Positions 54,868-64,000 of a stretch of 64,000 bases of DNA are shown piece by piece. This DNA comes from Magnetococcales bacterium WMHbin3. GTDB lineage: Bacteria > Pseudomonadota > Magnetococcia > Magnetococcales > Magnetaquicoccaceae. The notes under the pieces are model-generated. The model searched no databases. It saw only the letters and a list, made by a program, of their open reading frames with translations, and was not told the origin of the DNA. The stretch covers positions 62,001 to 126,000 of the forward strand of contig PDZX01000003.1 in NCBI GenBank assembly GCA_002753185.1, written 5' to 3'. The translations under genes and the position numbers were made by a program. How positions within the stretch are numbered: position 1 is the first letter of the stretch; each line of letters begins with the position of its first letter.

Positions 54868-55746
54868 TTAGCGACCGACCGGTCCCGCCCCTTGTTGAAG
54901 GTAACGGAAGAAGCCCGACGGTTCCAGGACCAGGGTGGTGGTCTCCTGGCCGAGCGTCTTGGAATAGGCCTCCAGGGTGCGCGTGAACTCGAAGAAGCGC
55001 GGATCCTGACGATAGGCGTCCGCATAGATCCTGGCCGATTCCGCGTCCCCGTCGCCCCGGACTTCCTGGGCGGAGCGGTAGGCCTCGGCGAGCAGGATCT
55101 CCCGCTCTTTGGCGGCCTTGGAGCGGATCTTGACCGCCTCCTCCTCGCCCTCGGCGCGGTACTGCTTGGCCTGCCGTTCCCGTTCCGTCTGCATCCGCTT
55201 GTAGACCGCCTTGGAGTTTTCCGCCGGCAGGTCGGTGCGTTTGATGCGCACGTCCACAATTTCGATGCCGTACTTGGTGGCCTGTTCGTTGGCCTGCTCG
55301 CGAATCCGCTGCGTCAGATCGGAGCGGGATCCGGAGACGATCTCCATCATCTTGAACTGGCCGAGCACCTCGCGCAGATTGGAGTAGATGATGTCGTTGA
55401 GACGGTCGGTGGCGCCGTTTTCGTCCCGCACGGTCTGATAGAACTTCAAAGGATCCACGATCCGCCAGCGGGAGTAGCTGTCCACCTTGAGGTTCTTCTT
55501 GTCGGCGGAGAGGATCTCCTGGGGTTCCTGGTCGAATTCGAGCATGCGCTTGTCGAAGAAATGGACGTCCTGCAAGAACGGGATCTTGAAGTGCAGGCCG
55601 GGATCGGTGATGGCCGGTTTGACCGGTTTTCCCAGTTGCACCACCAGGGCCTGCCGCCATTGGGCGACGGTGTAGGCCGACTGGGAGAGGAGCAGCGCGA
55701 CGGCCACCACGACAAAGCCGATGCCCTTGGCGAGATTGACGTTCAT
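54868..55746 (-). CDS. hflC: FtsH-modulating SPFH protein HflC
   Basis: A 292-residue SPFH-domain membrane protein with an N-terminal anchor and the sequence YTVAQWRQALVVQLGKPVK, followed by the coiled stalk (MQTERERQAKQYRAEGEEEAVKI...RGDGDAESARIYADAY). With HflK it forms the cage around the FtsH protease. Start overlaps the hflK stop (ATGA). Confidence 0.95.
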   Translation of the reverse strand: MNVNLAKGIGFVVVAVALLLSQSAYTVAQWRQALVVQLGKPVKPAITDPGLHFKIPFLQDVHFFDKRMLEFDQEPQEILSADKKNLKVDSYSRWRIVDPLKFYQTVRDENGATDRLNDIIYSNLREVLGQFKMMEIVSGSRSDLTQRIREQANEQATKYGIEIVDVRIKRTDLPAENSKAVYKRMQTERERQAKQYRAEGEEEAVKIRSKAAKEREILLAEAYRSAQEVRGDGDAESARIYADAYRQDPRFFEFTRTLEAYSKTLGQETTTLVLEPSGFFRYLQQGAGPVGR

Positions 55747-56855
55747 TGGGGATCTCCCTTGGCGCTCTTGGCGGGATGGGGCAGAGGGCCGCCCAACGGC
55801 AGGTAGGGCAGGATGTTGCGGCCCGCCTGGGGATTGACGATCACCTTGTGGACGCCGCCCATGACGTTCTCCATGGCCTCCAGGTAGAGTCGGGATTCGG
55901 TGATCTCCTTGGCCTTGTCGTATTCTTTCAGCAGTGCCAGGAAGCGATGGGTATCACCTTCGGCGCGGGTCACCTTGGCGGTACGGTAGCCTTCGGCCTC
56001 CTGGATCTGTTTGGCGGCTTCGCCTTTGGCCTTGGGGAGGATGTCGTTGGCGTAACCTTGCGCCTCGTTGATGGCCCGTTCCCGGTCTTCGCGGGCGCTG
56101 GCCACGTCCTTGAAGGCATGCACCACTTCCGGCGGCGGGGCCACTTTCTGGAGTTGCACCGTCAGGATCAGGATGCCGCTGTTGTAGCTGTCGAGGATTT
56201 TCTGGATGGTCATCTTGGCGTCGGACTGGATCTTTTCCTTGCCGGCGGTGAGGGCGCTGTCGATGGCGTTGCTGCCGATCACCTGGCGGATCGCCGATTC
56301 CGTGGCGTCGCGCACCACCTTGTGGCGGTCGGTGGGGGGGTTGCGCAGATTGAAGAGATAATTGGCCGCCCCGCTTTCCTTGATGCGGTACTGGACGCTC
56401 ATGTCGATGTCGATGATGTTTTCGTCCCCGGTGAGCATGAGGGATTCTCCGGGCACGTCGATCTCCTCGGAGCTGCCGCGTCCCTCGGAGCGGCCACGGG
56501 TGCGATAGCCGACTTCGATGCGTTCCACCTTGGTGACCTTCGGGTTGAAGACCGTGGCGATGGGGTAGGGCAGGCGCCAGTGGGGGCCGGGTTCGGTGGT
56601 TTCCACATGGCGGCCGAAGCGGACCACCACGCCGTTTTCGTCCGGTCCCACCACGTAGATGCCGGTGGCCATCCAGATGGCCAGGGCGATCGCGATCAGG
56701 ATCGGCCAGATTTTCTGGCTCGACGACCGATGGGGGCCGATGCGGTCCTTGAGCAGGCGGATGATCTGCTCGATGTCCGGTGGTTGGGGGGGGGTGCCGC
56801 CCATGTGTCCCCAGGGACCTTGTCCCCCGCTATTGTCGTTCCACGCCATGGTCAT
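55743..56855 (-). CDS. hflK: FtsH-modulating SPFH protein HflK
   Basis: A 370-residue partner of HflC with a glycine/proline-rich cytoplasmic head (NDNSGGQGPWGHMGGTP), one membrane helix (WPILIAIALAIWMATGIYVV), VGPDENGVVVRFG and the SPFH/coiled-coil body. A good AGGAGAG ribosome-binding site precedes the ATG at 56855. It is the first gene of the long minus-strand operon that continues to purU. Confidence 0.95.
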   Translation of the reverse strand: MTMAWNDNSGGQGPWGHMGGTPPQPPDIEQIIRLLKDRIGPHRSSSQKIWPILIAIALAIWMATGIYVVGPDENGVVVRFGRHVETTEPGPHWRLPYPIATVFNPKVTKVERIEVGYRTRGRSEGRGSSEEIDVPGESLMLTGDENIIDIDMSVQYRIKESGAANYLFNLRNPPTDRHKVVRDATESAIRQVIGSNAIDSALTAGKEKIQSDAKMTIQKILDSYNSGILILTVQLQKVAPPPEVVHAFKDVASAREDRERAINEAQGYANDILPKAKGEAAKQIQEAEGYRTAKVTRAEGDTHRFLALLKEYDKAKEITESRLYLEAMENVMGGVHKVIVNPQAGRNILPYLPLGGPLPHPAKSAKGDPQ

Positions 56856-57081
56856 CTCTCCTGTTTGACTCGGGATGCCGGTCGCCGGCCCTTAACGAAA
56901 CCGTGCTGGCTGAACCACTCATTTTCCCTCAATAACGTCTCCGAGTAAAGGCATGATTTCGATTTTTTCGCGGAGCGCATCCTGGCGTGATCGTCAACCC
57001 TGGCCAAGCGGGTCGAACCGGTCCAAACTGACCGAGAAGCGTGATCCGACGATCCATTTAATGAAGAGCCACGGCCCCATC

Positions 57082-57882
57082 ATGTCCGAAACATTGACCG
57101 TCGAACAAGCCTTGCAGCGGGCGTTGGCGCATTATCGGGCAGGAGAGGTCGCCGAGGCGGCCGCGATTTACCAGGCGATCGTGCAAGTGGCCCCGTTTCA
57201 TCCTGTGGCGCAACGCAATTTGCAGATTTTGTGGCACAACGAGGCGTTGAAAAAGGAGCCGGACCAGGTTTTCCGTGTGTTGCGGCGCTGGCGGGAGGAG
57301 GGGTGGCGTCCGCGCGCACTGCTGGATATCGGCGCCAATCTCGGTGAGTTCACGCAAAAATTCGTGGCATTGTTTCCCGAATGCCGTCCAACCTTGATCG
57401 AACCGAATCCCCATTGTCTCCCGGTATTGCGCGAGACCGGCTATCGGGTGTTGCCGGTCGCGGCCTCCCGGTTGAATGGCACAGCGGAATTGTATTTGAC
57501 CAAGGAGTGGCCGCAATCGACCGGGGCCTCCCTGTATCGCGAAAACACCTCGTTTTTCCGGGACGAAGTCGTGACCACCACGACGATCACCACCGCTCGT
57601 CTGGACGATCTGTTGCCGGACGAGGTCTTCGATTTCATCAAGATCGACGTGCAGGGGTCCGAACTGGACGTCTTGACCGGTGGGGAGTGCCTCGTGGGCA
57701 AGGCCGGCTTCGTCCTGATCGAAGTCTCTCTTGTCGAATACAATCGGGGGTCGTCGCTGCCCGAATTCCTGATCGACAAGCTCGAGGCATTGGGGTTCGC
57801 CTGGTCCCGCCCCGTGCAATTTCACCGCATGGACGAGACCTTGACCCAAATCGATTTCCTGTTCAAGAAGGCGGGGCTGTGA
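57082..57882 (+). CDS. FkbM-family methyltransferase with TPR-like N-terminus
   Basis: About 266 residues. Residues 1-55 form a tetratricopeptide-like helical hairpin (LQRALAHYRAGEVAEAAAIY). The FkbM methyltransferase follows: LLDIGANLGEFT (81-92, SAM motif I), LIEPNPHC (acidic strand 2), and FIKIDVQGSELDVLTGG. FkbM enzymes methylate sugars or small molecules. The ATG at 57082 gives a clean TPR start; ATGs at 56953 and 57061 lie in the leader. The last 20 bases overlap the convergent TOPRIM-like gene. Confidence 0.86.
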   Translation: MSETLTVEQALQRALAHYRAGEVAEAAAIYQAIVQVAPFHPVAQRNLQILWHNEALKKEPDQVFRVLRRWREEGWRPRALLDIGANLGEFTQKFVALFPECRPTLIEPNPHCLPVLRETGYRVLPVAASRLNGTAELYLTKEWPQSTGASLYRENTSFFRDEVVTTTTITTARLDDLLPDEVFDFIKIDVQGSELDVLTGGECLVGKAGFVLIEVSLVEYNRGSSLPEFLIDKLEALGFAWSRPVQFHRMDETLTQIDFLFKKAGL

Positions 57883-58591
57883 GGTTCGGTTCCGGGAGCG
57901 CGGGGTATCCTGGCAGGGTTCCCCCCAGGTCGTGCCATTGATCGAGAAGTCGCTTGAGGGAAGGGAGGTGGGGGGTGGTGGCGACTCGGTCGCATAATTG
58001 GTTAAAATAACTTTTTGGGAGCGCGTCTCTCGGATTAGTTTTGCTGTAACGCATATTGTTTTCTCTGAATATCGCCAAAAGATAGATCATATGCCAAGCT
58101 GCAGGGGAGTTAATAAACTCTTGTGGTATTGGTAACGTCTCGGGATCTTGCAAGTGTACGGGATAGTCGGTTAGATAGGTGCGGAGGAGTTCATTCTGCG
58201 GGTTACGCTTCACGATACGTCGGTTGCCGAGCAACCAAGTTTCGATGCAGCGATTTTGAACGATGATGGAGTAATGAATTCGGCGTTTACCCAAAATACT
58301 CTGGACAATTTGCTCGATATTTTGTTTGCGACAGGTAACGCTTTCTTCTTCGGCATCGGCTATTATGAAGAAATGATCGATGATATTGCTATGAGTGACG
58401 ACATTCTCGACATGTGTTTGTAGTTTGGTACGGGTTGGTGGGTTGCCCTTGTAAGCGAAGATAATAAAATGATTTCCTTGAAGGTCTTCGATTCTTTCGG
58501 CCTGAGTCATTGTTGAAAATACATAAGATATCCATGCTGTGTATATTGCTTTTTCGGTCTGTTCGCCTTCGACGACAAGGTAAAAGTTCAT
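57863..58591 (-). CDS. TOPRIM-like (RloB/DUF4276-like) partner of an AAA ATPase
   Basis: A 242-residue protein. It begins NFYLVVEGEQTEKAIY, the acidic VEG..TE motif of TOPRIM/RloB-type proteins, and has IIADAEEESV as a possible second acidic site, and CIETWLLGNRRIV later. This order matches proteins paired with AAA ATPases (RloB, AbiLii, DUF4276, DUF4435). An AGAGG site precedes the ATG. It is 43 bases downstream of the ATPase gene. Sequence is different from the other TOPRIM-like protein at 50076, so the two pairs are not a recent duplication. Exact family uncertain. Confidence 0.65.
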   Translation of the reverse strand: MNFYLVVEGEQTEKAIYTAWISYVFSTMTQAERIEDLQGNHFIIFAYKGNPPTRTKLQTHVENVVTHSNIIDHFFIIADAEEESVTCRKQNIEQIVQSILGKRRIHYSIIVQNRCIETWLLGNRRIVKRNPQNELLRTYLTDYPVHLQDPETLPIPQEFINSPAAWHMIYLLAIFRENNMRYSKTNPRDALPKSYFNQLCDRVATTPHLPSLKRLLDQWHDLGGTLPGYPALPEPNLTAPPS

Positions 58592-58634
58592 TGCATACCT
58601 CTTTGTTGGTTATGTTATCAAATTGCCAGTCAAT

Positions 58635-59777
58635 TCATTCTATGCCTTTTTCGTATTGTGGGGCGTTAATTAGCAATTCAAATCTTTCAATGGTGGATGC
58701 GGTATTCAATGCGGGTATATCAGATGTGTTGTGAATCGTTACGGTGTTACCGCGCCTTGTCACCAATTTCCAGTTCCTCCAATCGATATTGTTGATCACA
58801 TAGGGATGGTGGCTGGTCAAAATGAATTGAAGATCCCTTTGTCTCAGGTTGACGGAGTCGGCAATTTGAGGAAGGCAGTTAATTCCAAGACTGTTTTCAA
58901 ATTCATCTATAAGAATCAGGGTTCCTTTTGGTGCTAATGCCAGTTCAAGTAAAATTTTTAATGTCTTGAGCATGCCGGTTGAGAGAAGATTTCCGAAAAA
59001 CCATTCATTTTTTTTCATCCCTTTTTCTTTTGCGATGATAGCACAGCTTGCGGGTTTGTTTGGAAAAAAAATATCCTTCGCGAATTTTATTATATCGATT
59101 TTTTCAATAAACGGAAAGGTATCGTAAAATGTCATTTCAACTTCTTTAAAAATTTTTTCAAATTTGGTCTTCAAAATAAATGATTTTACCAAAAGAGGCA
59201 TATTTAATGATTCGCGTAAGTCGTCGATGGTTCTGATATTGTCAAGATTATATTGTGAAATGTCATCCAAATAGCTCCAATTAAATTCATTATTAACGAC
59301 AATAATATGTTTTAAGGAATACATTAACGGCGCAAGTGCTGCTTCGTCTTCAAGTAAACTGAGCGCGCTTTCTGTCCATTTGAGCTGAGGGAGTGTTTTG
59401 TTGTTGTATTTGAATTCACCTGTTTCGTAATCTCTGTCAATAATTGTAATGTTATCTAATAATATTTTTTCATATTTAAAGACAATTCTATCATAATTTT
59501 TTGTTTGATAAATTATATTTGGGTCTGTAGTTGCCTCAATTTTGGCAACGCTTCCTTCCCAGTAATACTCATGTCTGTCTATCTGAAAAAAAATCCTCCA
59601 AGAGCATCCTGCGGCATGATGAGCGCCACTGGTAGCTGCTTTATATATTTTATTAATTATTTCAGTTGTTTTTGTCTTTCCTGCGCCTGAAATGCCGACC
59701 AGTAGCGAGATGTGTCCAAATGATGTTTTGTTTAATTTCCAGTCATTGTCTGTGATTTCAATGGATTTGATCGTCAT
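58635..59777 (-). CDS. AT-rich AAA/ABC-type ATPase (OLD/AriA-like)
   Basis: A 380-residue ATPase with Walker A GISGAGKT (28-35), an ABC-like signature in NLLSTGMLKTLKILLELAL, Walker B TLILIDEFENSLGINCLPQIAD and a histidine switch LTSHHPYVIN. An in-frame ATG at 59825 adds 16 residues before Walker A; 59777 is the first that gives a normal N-terminal strand. The gene is markedly AT-rich, unlike the chromosome around it, which suggests recent horizontal acquisition. It forms an operon with the TOPRIM-like gene downstream. Confidence 0.8.
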   Translation of the reverse strand: MTIKSIEITDNDWKLNKTSFGHISLLVGISGAGKTKTTEIINKIYKAATSGAHHAAGCSWRIFFQIDRHEYYWEGSVAKIEATTDPNIIYQTKNYDRIVFKYEKILLDNITIIDRDYETGEFKYNNKTLPQLKWTESALSLLEDEAALAPLMYSLKHIIVVNNEFNWSYLDDISQYNLDNIRTIDDLRESLNMPLLVKSFILKTKFEKIFKEVEMTFYDTFPFIEKIDIIKFAKDIFFPNKPASCAIIAKEKGMKKNEWFFGNLLSTGMLKTLKILLELALAPKGTLILIDEFENSLGINCLPQIADSVNLRQRDLQFILTSHHPYVINNIDWRNWKLVTRRGNTVTIHNTSDIPALNTASTIERFELLINAPQYEKGIE

Positions 59778-59902
59778 GTTCGGATCTTGCCTTCTATGTA
59801 GTTGATCCACTTTTTTTATATTCAATACAATATTTAATCCTGAATACGCATCTTAGTCAAATTTTTTTTAAATTTTTATCCCCTGGCCAAAATACTGCCC
59901 GC

Positions 59903-60355
59903 TCACATCCTCACCCGCAGTCGCTCCGTGGACTTGTTGAGCCGCTCCACCAACACCTTGATGATGCGGTCCTTGATCTTCTCCCGGATCTCGGAACTCA
60001 GATTGTCCAGCAACTCCTGGCTGATTTTCAATAACAGCGTCTTCTCCATCGCCACCACGTCCGTGGTGCGCGGGGTGTTGGTCAGAAAGGCCATCTCGCC
60101 GAAAAATTCCCCGGCGGTCAGCACGATGATCCCTACATGCTGCTTCTCCACACACACCGAACCGGAAATGATGATGAAAAACGAAGTGTCCCGACTCCCG
60201 GCGATGATGATCCGTCCCCCTGGGGGATAGGTCTCGAACGAGGCGTGATGACCGCAGATCCGCTTTTTTTCGTAGGGGGAAAATTTTGCAAAAAATTCCA
60301 TATTGTCAATAATTTGCAAAATCTCTTCCCTGGATGGCTCGTCCGTTTGTGGCAT
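59903..60355 (-). CDS. Cyclic-nucleotide-binding domain protein
   Basis: A 150-residue CAP/CRP-type cNMP-binding domain without a DNA-binding domain. It has YPPGGRIIIAGSRDTSFFIIISGSV, GEFFGEMAFL and NTPRTTDVVA. The position of the conserved arginine that contacts the cyclic phosphate holds PRTT, so cAMP binding is uncertain; such proteins may bind other ligands or act structurally. It is divergent from prfB, with 106 bases between. Confidence 0.85.
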   Translation of the reverse strand: MPQTDEPSREEILQIIDNMEFFAKFSPYEKKRICGHHASFETYPPGGRIIIAGSRDTSFFIIISGSVCVEKQHVGIIVLTAGEFFGEMAFLTNTPRTTDVVAMEKTLLLKISQELLDNLSSEIREKIKDRIIKVLVERLNKSTERLRVRM

Positions 60356-60392
60356 GCTTTTCGACCTGTGCGCAATAGGGTTGCAGCGAACG

Positions 60393-60421
60393 GTGACGTG
60401 CGGTCACGAGGATGTTATACT
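60393..60421 (+). promoter_or_regulatory. Putative prfB promoter
   Basis: GTGACG at 60393-60398 and TATACT at 60416-60421 are separated by 17 bases. The start would be near 60428, about 34 bases before the prfB ATG. Confidence 0.45.
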
Positions 60422-60461
60422 CGATTTTTCCCGTTTCATACAGTCTCTATCGGTCTGCGCC

Positions 60462-61572
60462 ATGGATGAGAACATTCAAAAAAATTTCGACGCCATCCAG
60501 GAGAAGCTGATTCTCCTGAGGGGGCATCTTTAACTACGATCACGGCAAAAAACGCCTGGAAGAACTGACCGCCATCTCCGAAGATCCGGCCCTCTGGAAC
60601 CAACCCGACCGCGCCAAGGAGGTCATGCGGGAAAAAAGCCGCCTGGAAAACACCATCGGCGATGGAGACCACCTCGACCAGGAACTCCGGGACGCCCGCG
60701 AACTCCACCAAATGGCCTGCGACGAGCAGGAACAGGCCATGCTGGACGAAACCTCGCGCCAGGCCATCGCTATGCTGGCCCGCGTCGAGGGGCTGGAACT
60801 GCAACGCATGCTCTCCGGCGAGGCGGATATCAACAACGCCTTCCTGGAGATCCATCCCGGCGCCGGCGGCACCGAATCCCAGGACTGGGCCGAAATGCTG
60901 CTGCGCATGTACCTGCGCTTCTGCGAATCCCACGGCTTCAAAACCGAAATGAACGACTACCAGCCCGGCGACGAGGCCGGCTGCAAATCGGTCACCGTCC
61001 GCGTGGAAGGGGCTTACGCCTATGGTCGCCTGAAAACCGAAAGCGGCGTCCATCGCCTGGTGCGCATCAGCCCCTTCGACGCCTCGGCCCGGCGGCATAC
61101 CTCCTTCTCCTCGGTCTTCGTCTATCCGGAGGTGGACGAAAGCATCCAGGTCTCCATCGACGAAAAGGACCTGCGCATCGATACCTACCGCGCTTCCGGC
61201 GCGGGGGGGCAGCACGTCAACAAAACCAGCTCCGCCGTGCGCATCACCCATAACCCCACCGGCATCGTCGTCCAGTGCCAGAACGGGCGCTCCCAGCACC
61301 GCAACAAGGACGATGCCATGGGCATGCTCAAGGCGCGCCTCTATCAGCTCGAACTGGACAAGCGCGCCGAGGAGGTCAGGGCGGTCAACGACGCCAAGAG
61401 CGAAATCGGCTGGGGACGCCAGATCCGTTCCTATGTTCTCCACCCCTACCGCATGGTCAAGGATCTGCGCACCGGCGTGGAGAAAGGCGCTGCCGACGCC
61501 GTGCTCGACGGCGACCTGGACGATTTCATCAAGGCGGCCCTGTCGCAACGCATCGGCGAGGGATCGGCCTGA
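60462..61572 (+). CDS. prfB: Peptide chain release factor 2, expressed by +1 programmed frameshift
   Basis: Codons 1-23 (60462-60530, MDENIQKNFDAIQEK...RGHL) are followed by an in-frame TAA at 60531. A +1 shift at CTT resumes in the frame 60532-61572 with NYDHGKKRLEELT, giving a 369-residue RF2. Core features are RISPFDASARRHTSF (the SPF anticodon-like tripeptide) and SGAGGQHVNKTSS (the GGQ motif that triggers peptide release). Without the shift only a 23-residue peptide would be made. lysS follows after 20 bases. The in-frame stop is UAA, discussed separately. Confidence 0.95.
60519..60533 (+). promoter_or_regulatory. prfB +1 frameshift signal
   Basis: The internal Shine-Dalgarno-like AGGGGG (60519-60524), then CAT, the slippery CTT (60528-60530) and the stop TAA followed by C. 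Spacing from AGGGGG to the stop is the same as in E. coli prfB (AGGGGGTATCTTTGAC). The usual stop is TGA; here it is TAA. Confidence 0.9.
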
Positions 61573-61592
61573 TCATTCACAAGGAGCAGTCG

Positions 61593-63071
<1,479 letters not shown>

Positions 63072-63124
63072 TCGGGCATGGAGCGAATCGCCATCGACCC
63101 GACCCCGAAAATTCCTTGGCATCG

Positions 63125-63153
63125 GCGGTTCGCCCACATGCTGGACGAACCGC
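63125..63153. other. Intergenic hairpin after lysS
   Basis: An 8-base stem GCGGTTCG (63125-63132) / CGAACCGC (63146-63153) with a 13-base loop. No T-run follows directly, so it is not a standard intrinsic terminator; it may still help separate lysS from the next gene. Confidence 0.4.
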
Positions 63154-63224
63154 ACCATGCTGTTCTAAAATGTTTTGCCAGTCATGAGCAACGGATGAAT
63201 ATTGAATGAAGAGAGGCGGATGGC

Positions 63225-64000
63225 ATGTTGGGTGAGCGCTACGAATGGCTGATCGGGATCCGTTATTTGCGGGGCAAACGTTCCGAGTTCTTTATCAGCG
63301 TCATCACCTTTCTGTCCATGGGTGGCGTGGCGCTGGGCGTGGCGGCCCTGATCACGGTCCTGGCGGTGATGACCGGCTTCCGCGAGGAGTTGCAAAGGCA
63401 GATCCTGGGGGTGACCAGTTACGTCACGGTGCGGGCCTCTGCGGGCAACCTCCAGGATTGGCGGGAGGTGATGCGCAGGACCGGGGAGACGCCGGGGGTG
63501 ACCGCCGTGTCGCCCTACATCACCAACCAGGCGATGGTCTCCTTCATGGGGCGCTCTTCCGGGGCATTGTTGCGGGGGATCGATCCGGAAGGAGAGGTGA
63601 AGGTCTCCTCGCTGGGCAAGAATCTCAAGCTGGGGAGCCTCGACCGGTTGCCGGGATTCGGCATCGTCCTGGGCAAGCGGTTGGCGCAGCATCTCTATGT
63701 GCAATTGAACGACTCCGTGACCATCACGGTGGCGGTGGGTTCCGTGACGGCGGTGGGCACCCTGCCGCGCATGAAGCGGTTCAAGGTGGTGGGGATTTTC
63801 GATTCCGGCATGTACGAATACGATAATACCTTGGCCTATATTCACTTCGAGGATGCCCAGCGCCTGTTGCGTCTGGAGGAGGTGGTCACCGGCCTGGAGG
63901 TGATGACCACCACCCCGGACACCGCCTTCGAGGTGAACAAACGGTTGAAGGGGGTTCTGGGCGAGAATTACTGGATACAGGACTGGATGGAGATGAACAG
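63225..64000 (+). CDS. Lipoprotein-releasing ABC transporter permease (LolC/LolE family), 5' part
   Basis: The frame from the ATG at 63225 runs off the window end (258 codons seen of about 415). It begins YEWLIGIRYLRGKRSEFFIS and has a membrane helix (GGVALGVAALITVLAVMTGF) followed by a large periplasmic domain, the LolC/E layout. With LolD it extracts outer-membrane lipoproteins from the inner membrane for LolA. Whether it is C, E or the single F form cannot be told from this part. lolD is not in view. Confidence 0.92.
   Translation, partial: MLGERYEWLIGIRYLRGKRSEFFISVITFLSMGGVALGVAALITVLAVMTGFREELQRQILGVTSYVTVRASAGNLQDWREVMRRTGETPGVTAVSPYITNQAMVSFMGRSSGALLRGIDPEGEVKVSSLGKNLKLGSLDRLPGFGIVLGKRLAQHLYVQLNDSVTITVAVGSVTAVGTLPRMKRFKVVGIFDSGMYEYDNTLAYIHFEDAQRLLRLEEVVTGLEVMTTTPDTAFEVNKRLKGVLGENYWIQDWMEMN

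Overview
The window is about 64 kb of GC-rich bacterial chromosome with densely packed genes, many joined by 4-base ATGA stop/start overlaps. Core genes point to a Gram-negative proteobacterium: hflKC, yceD(DUF177)-rpmF-plsX-fabH, rpsP-rimM-trmD-rplS-rnhB, ffh, prfB, lysS, a LolC/E protein, and a flagellar motAB pair. The very long single-chain PurL, the motility genes and the many c-di-GMP and c-type-haem sensor proteins would suit a motile, deep-branching lineage such as Magnetococcales. That placement is inference only, and no magnetosome genes are present.

Layout. 1-11510: a surface-glycan region (radical SAM end, SGNH-like and MBOAT O-acyltransferase pair, large membrane protein, methyltransferase, AsnB-type amidotransferase, GT2 glycosyltransferase, GT-B-like transferase), ending in a CorA/ZntB-type transporter. 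11514-16488: an FlhB-tail-like protein, a coiled-coil protein, glnS, then motA-motB with two small membrane proteins. 16478-19426: panE, a small c-type cytochrome with an unusual haem motif, and a macrodomain-mobB-moaD operon. 19565-25939: small envelope proteins, a YmdB-type phosphoesterase, purC and purL. 25973-32278: a tightly coupled signalling operon (membrane protein, REC-GAF-GGDEF, Maf, histidine kinase, REC-HD-GYP) that can both make and degrade c-di-GMP. 32303-38575: rhodanese, ffh, an unknown protein, and the rpsP-rimM-trmD-rplS-rnhB operon. 38640-39353: a non-coding array of long hairpins with a repeated architecture. 39701-47613: a sigma-54 response regulator and its multi-sensor kinase, divergent from a haem-c diguanylate cyclase, and a CoA-transferase/GNAT fusion. 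47691-56855: small proteins, then a long minus-strand operon hflK-hflC-DUF2065-DUF177-rpmF-plsX-fabH-AAA ATPase-DUF4276-FecR-purU. 57082-64000: FkbM methyltransferase, an AT-rich AAA ATPase/TOPRIM-like pair, a cNMP-binding protein, prfB with a programmed frameshift, lysS and lolC/E.

Points that stand out: two different AAA-ATPase + TOPRIM-like pairs within 10 kb (PARIS/AbiL/OLD-like layout, possible anti-phage modules), one built into the fatty-acid/phospholipid operon and one AT-rich and probably acquired; the hairpin array downstream of rnhB; a prfB frameshift site whose in-frame stop is UAA instead of UGA; a CX3CH cytochrome; a haem-c GGDEF protein; a MotB with cysteines before its membrane helix and a degenerate peptidoglycan-binding region; and an rnhB with no ATG/GTG/TTG start. 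No tRNA, rRNA, CRISPR array, insertion sequence or origin was recognised.
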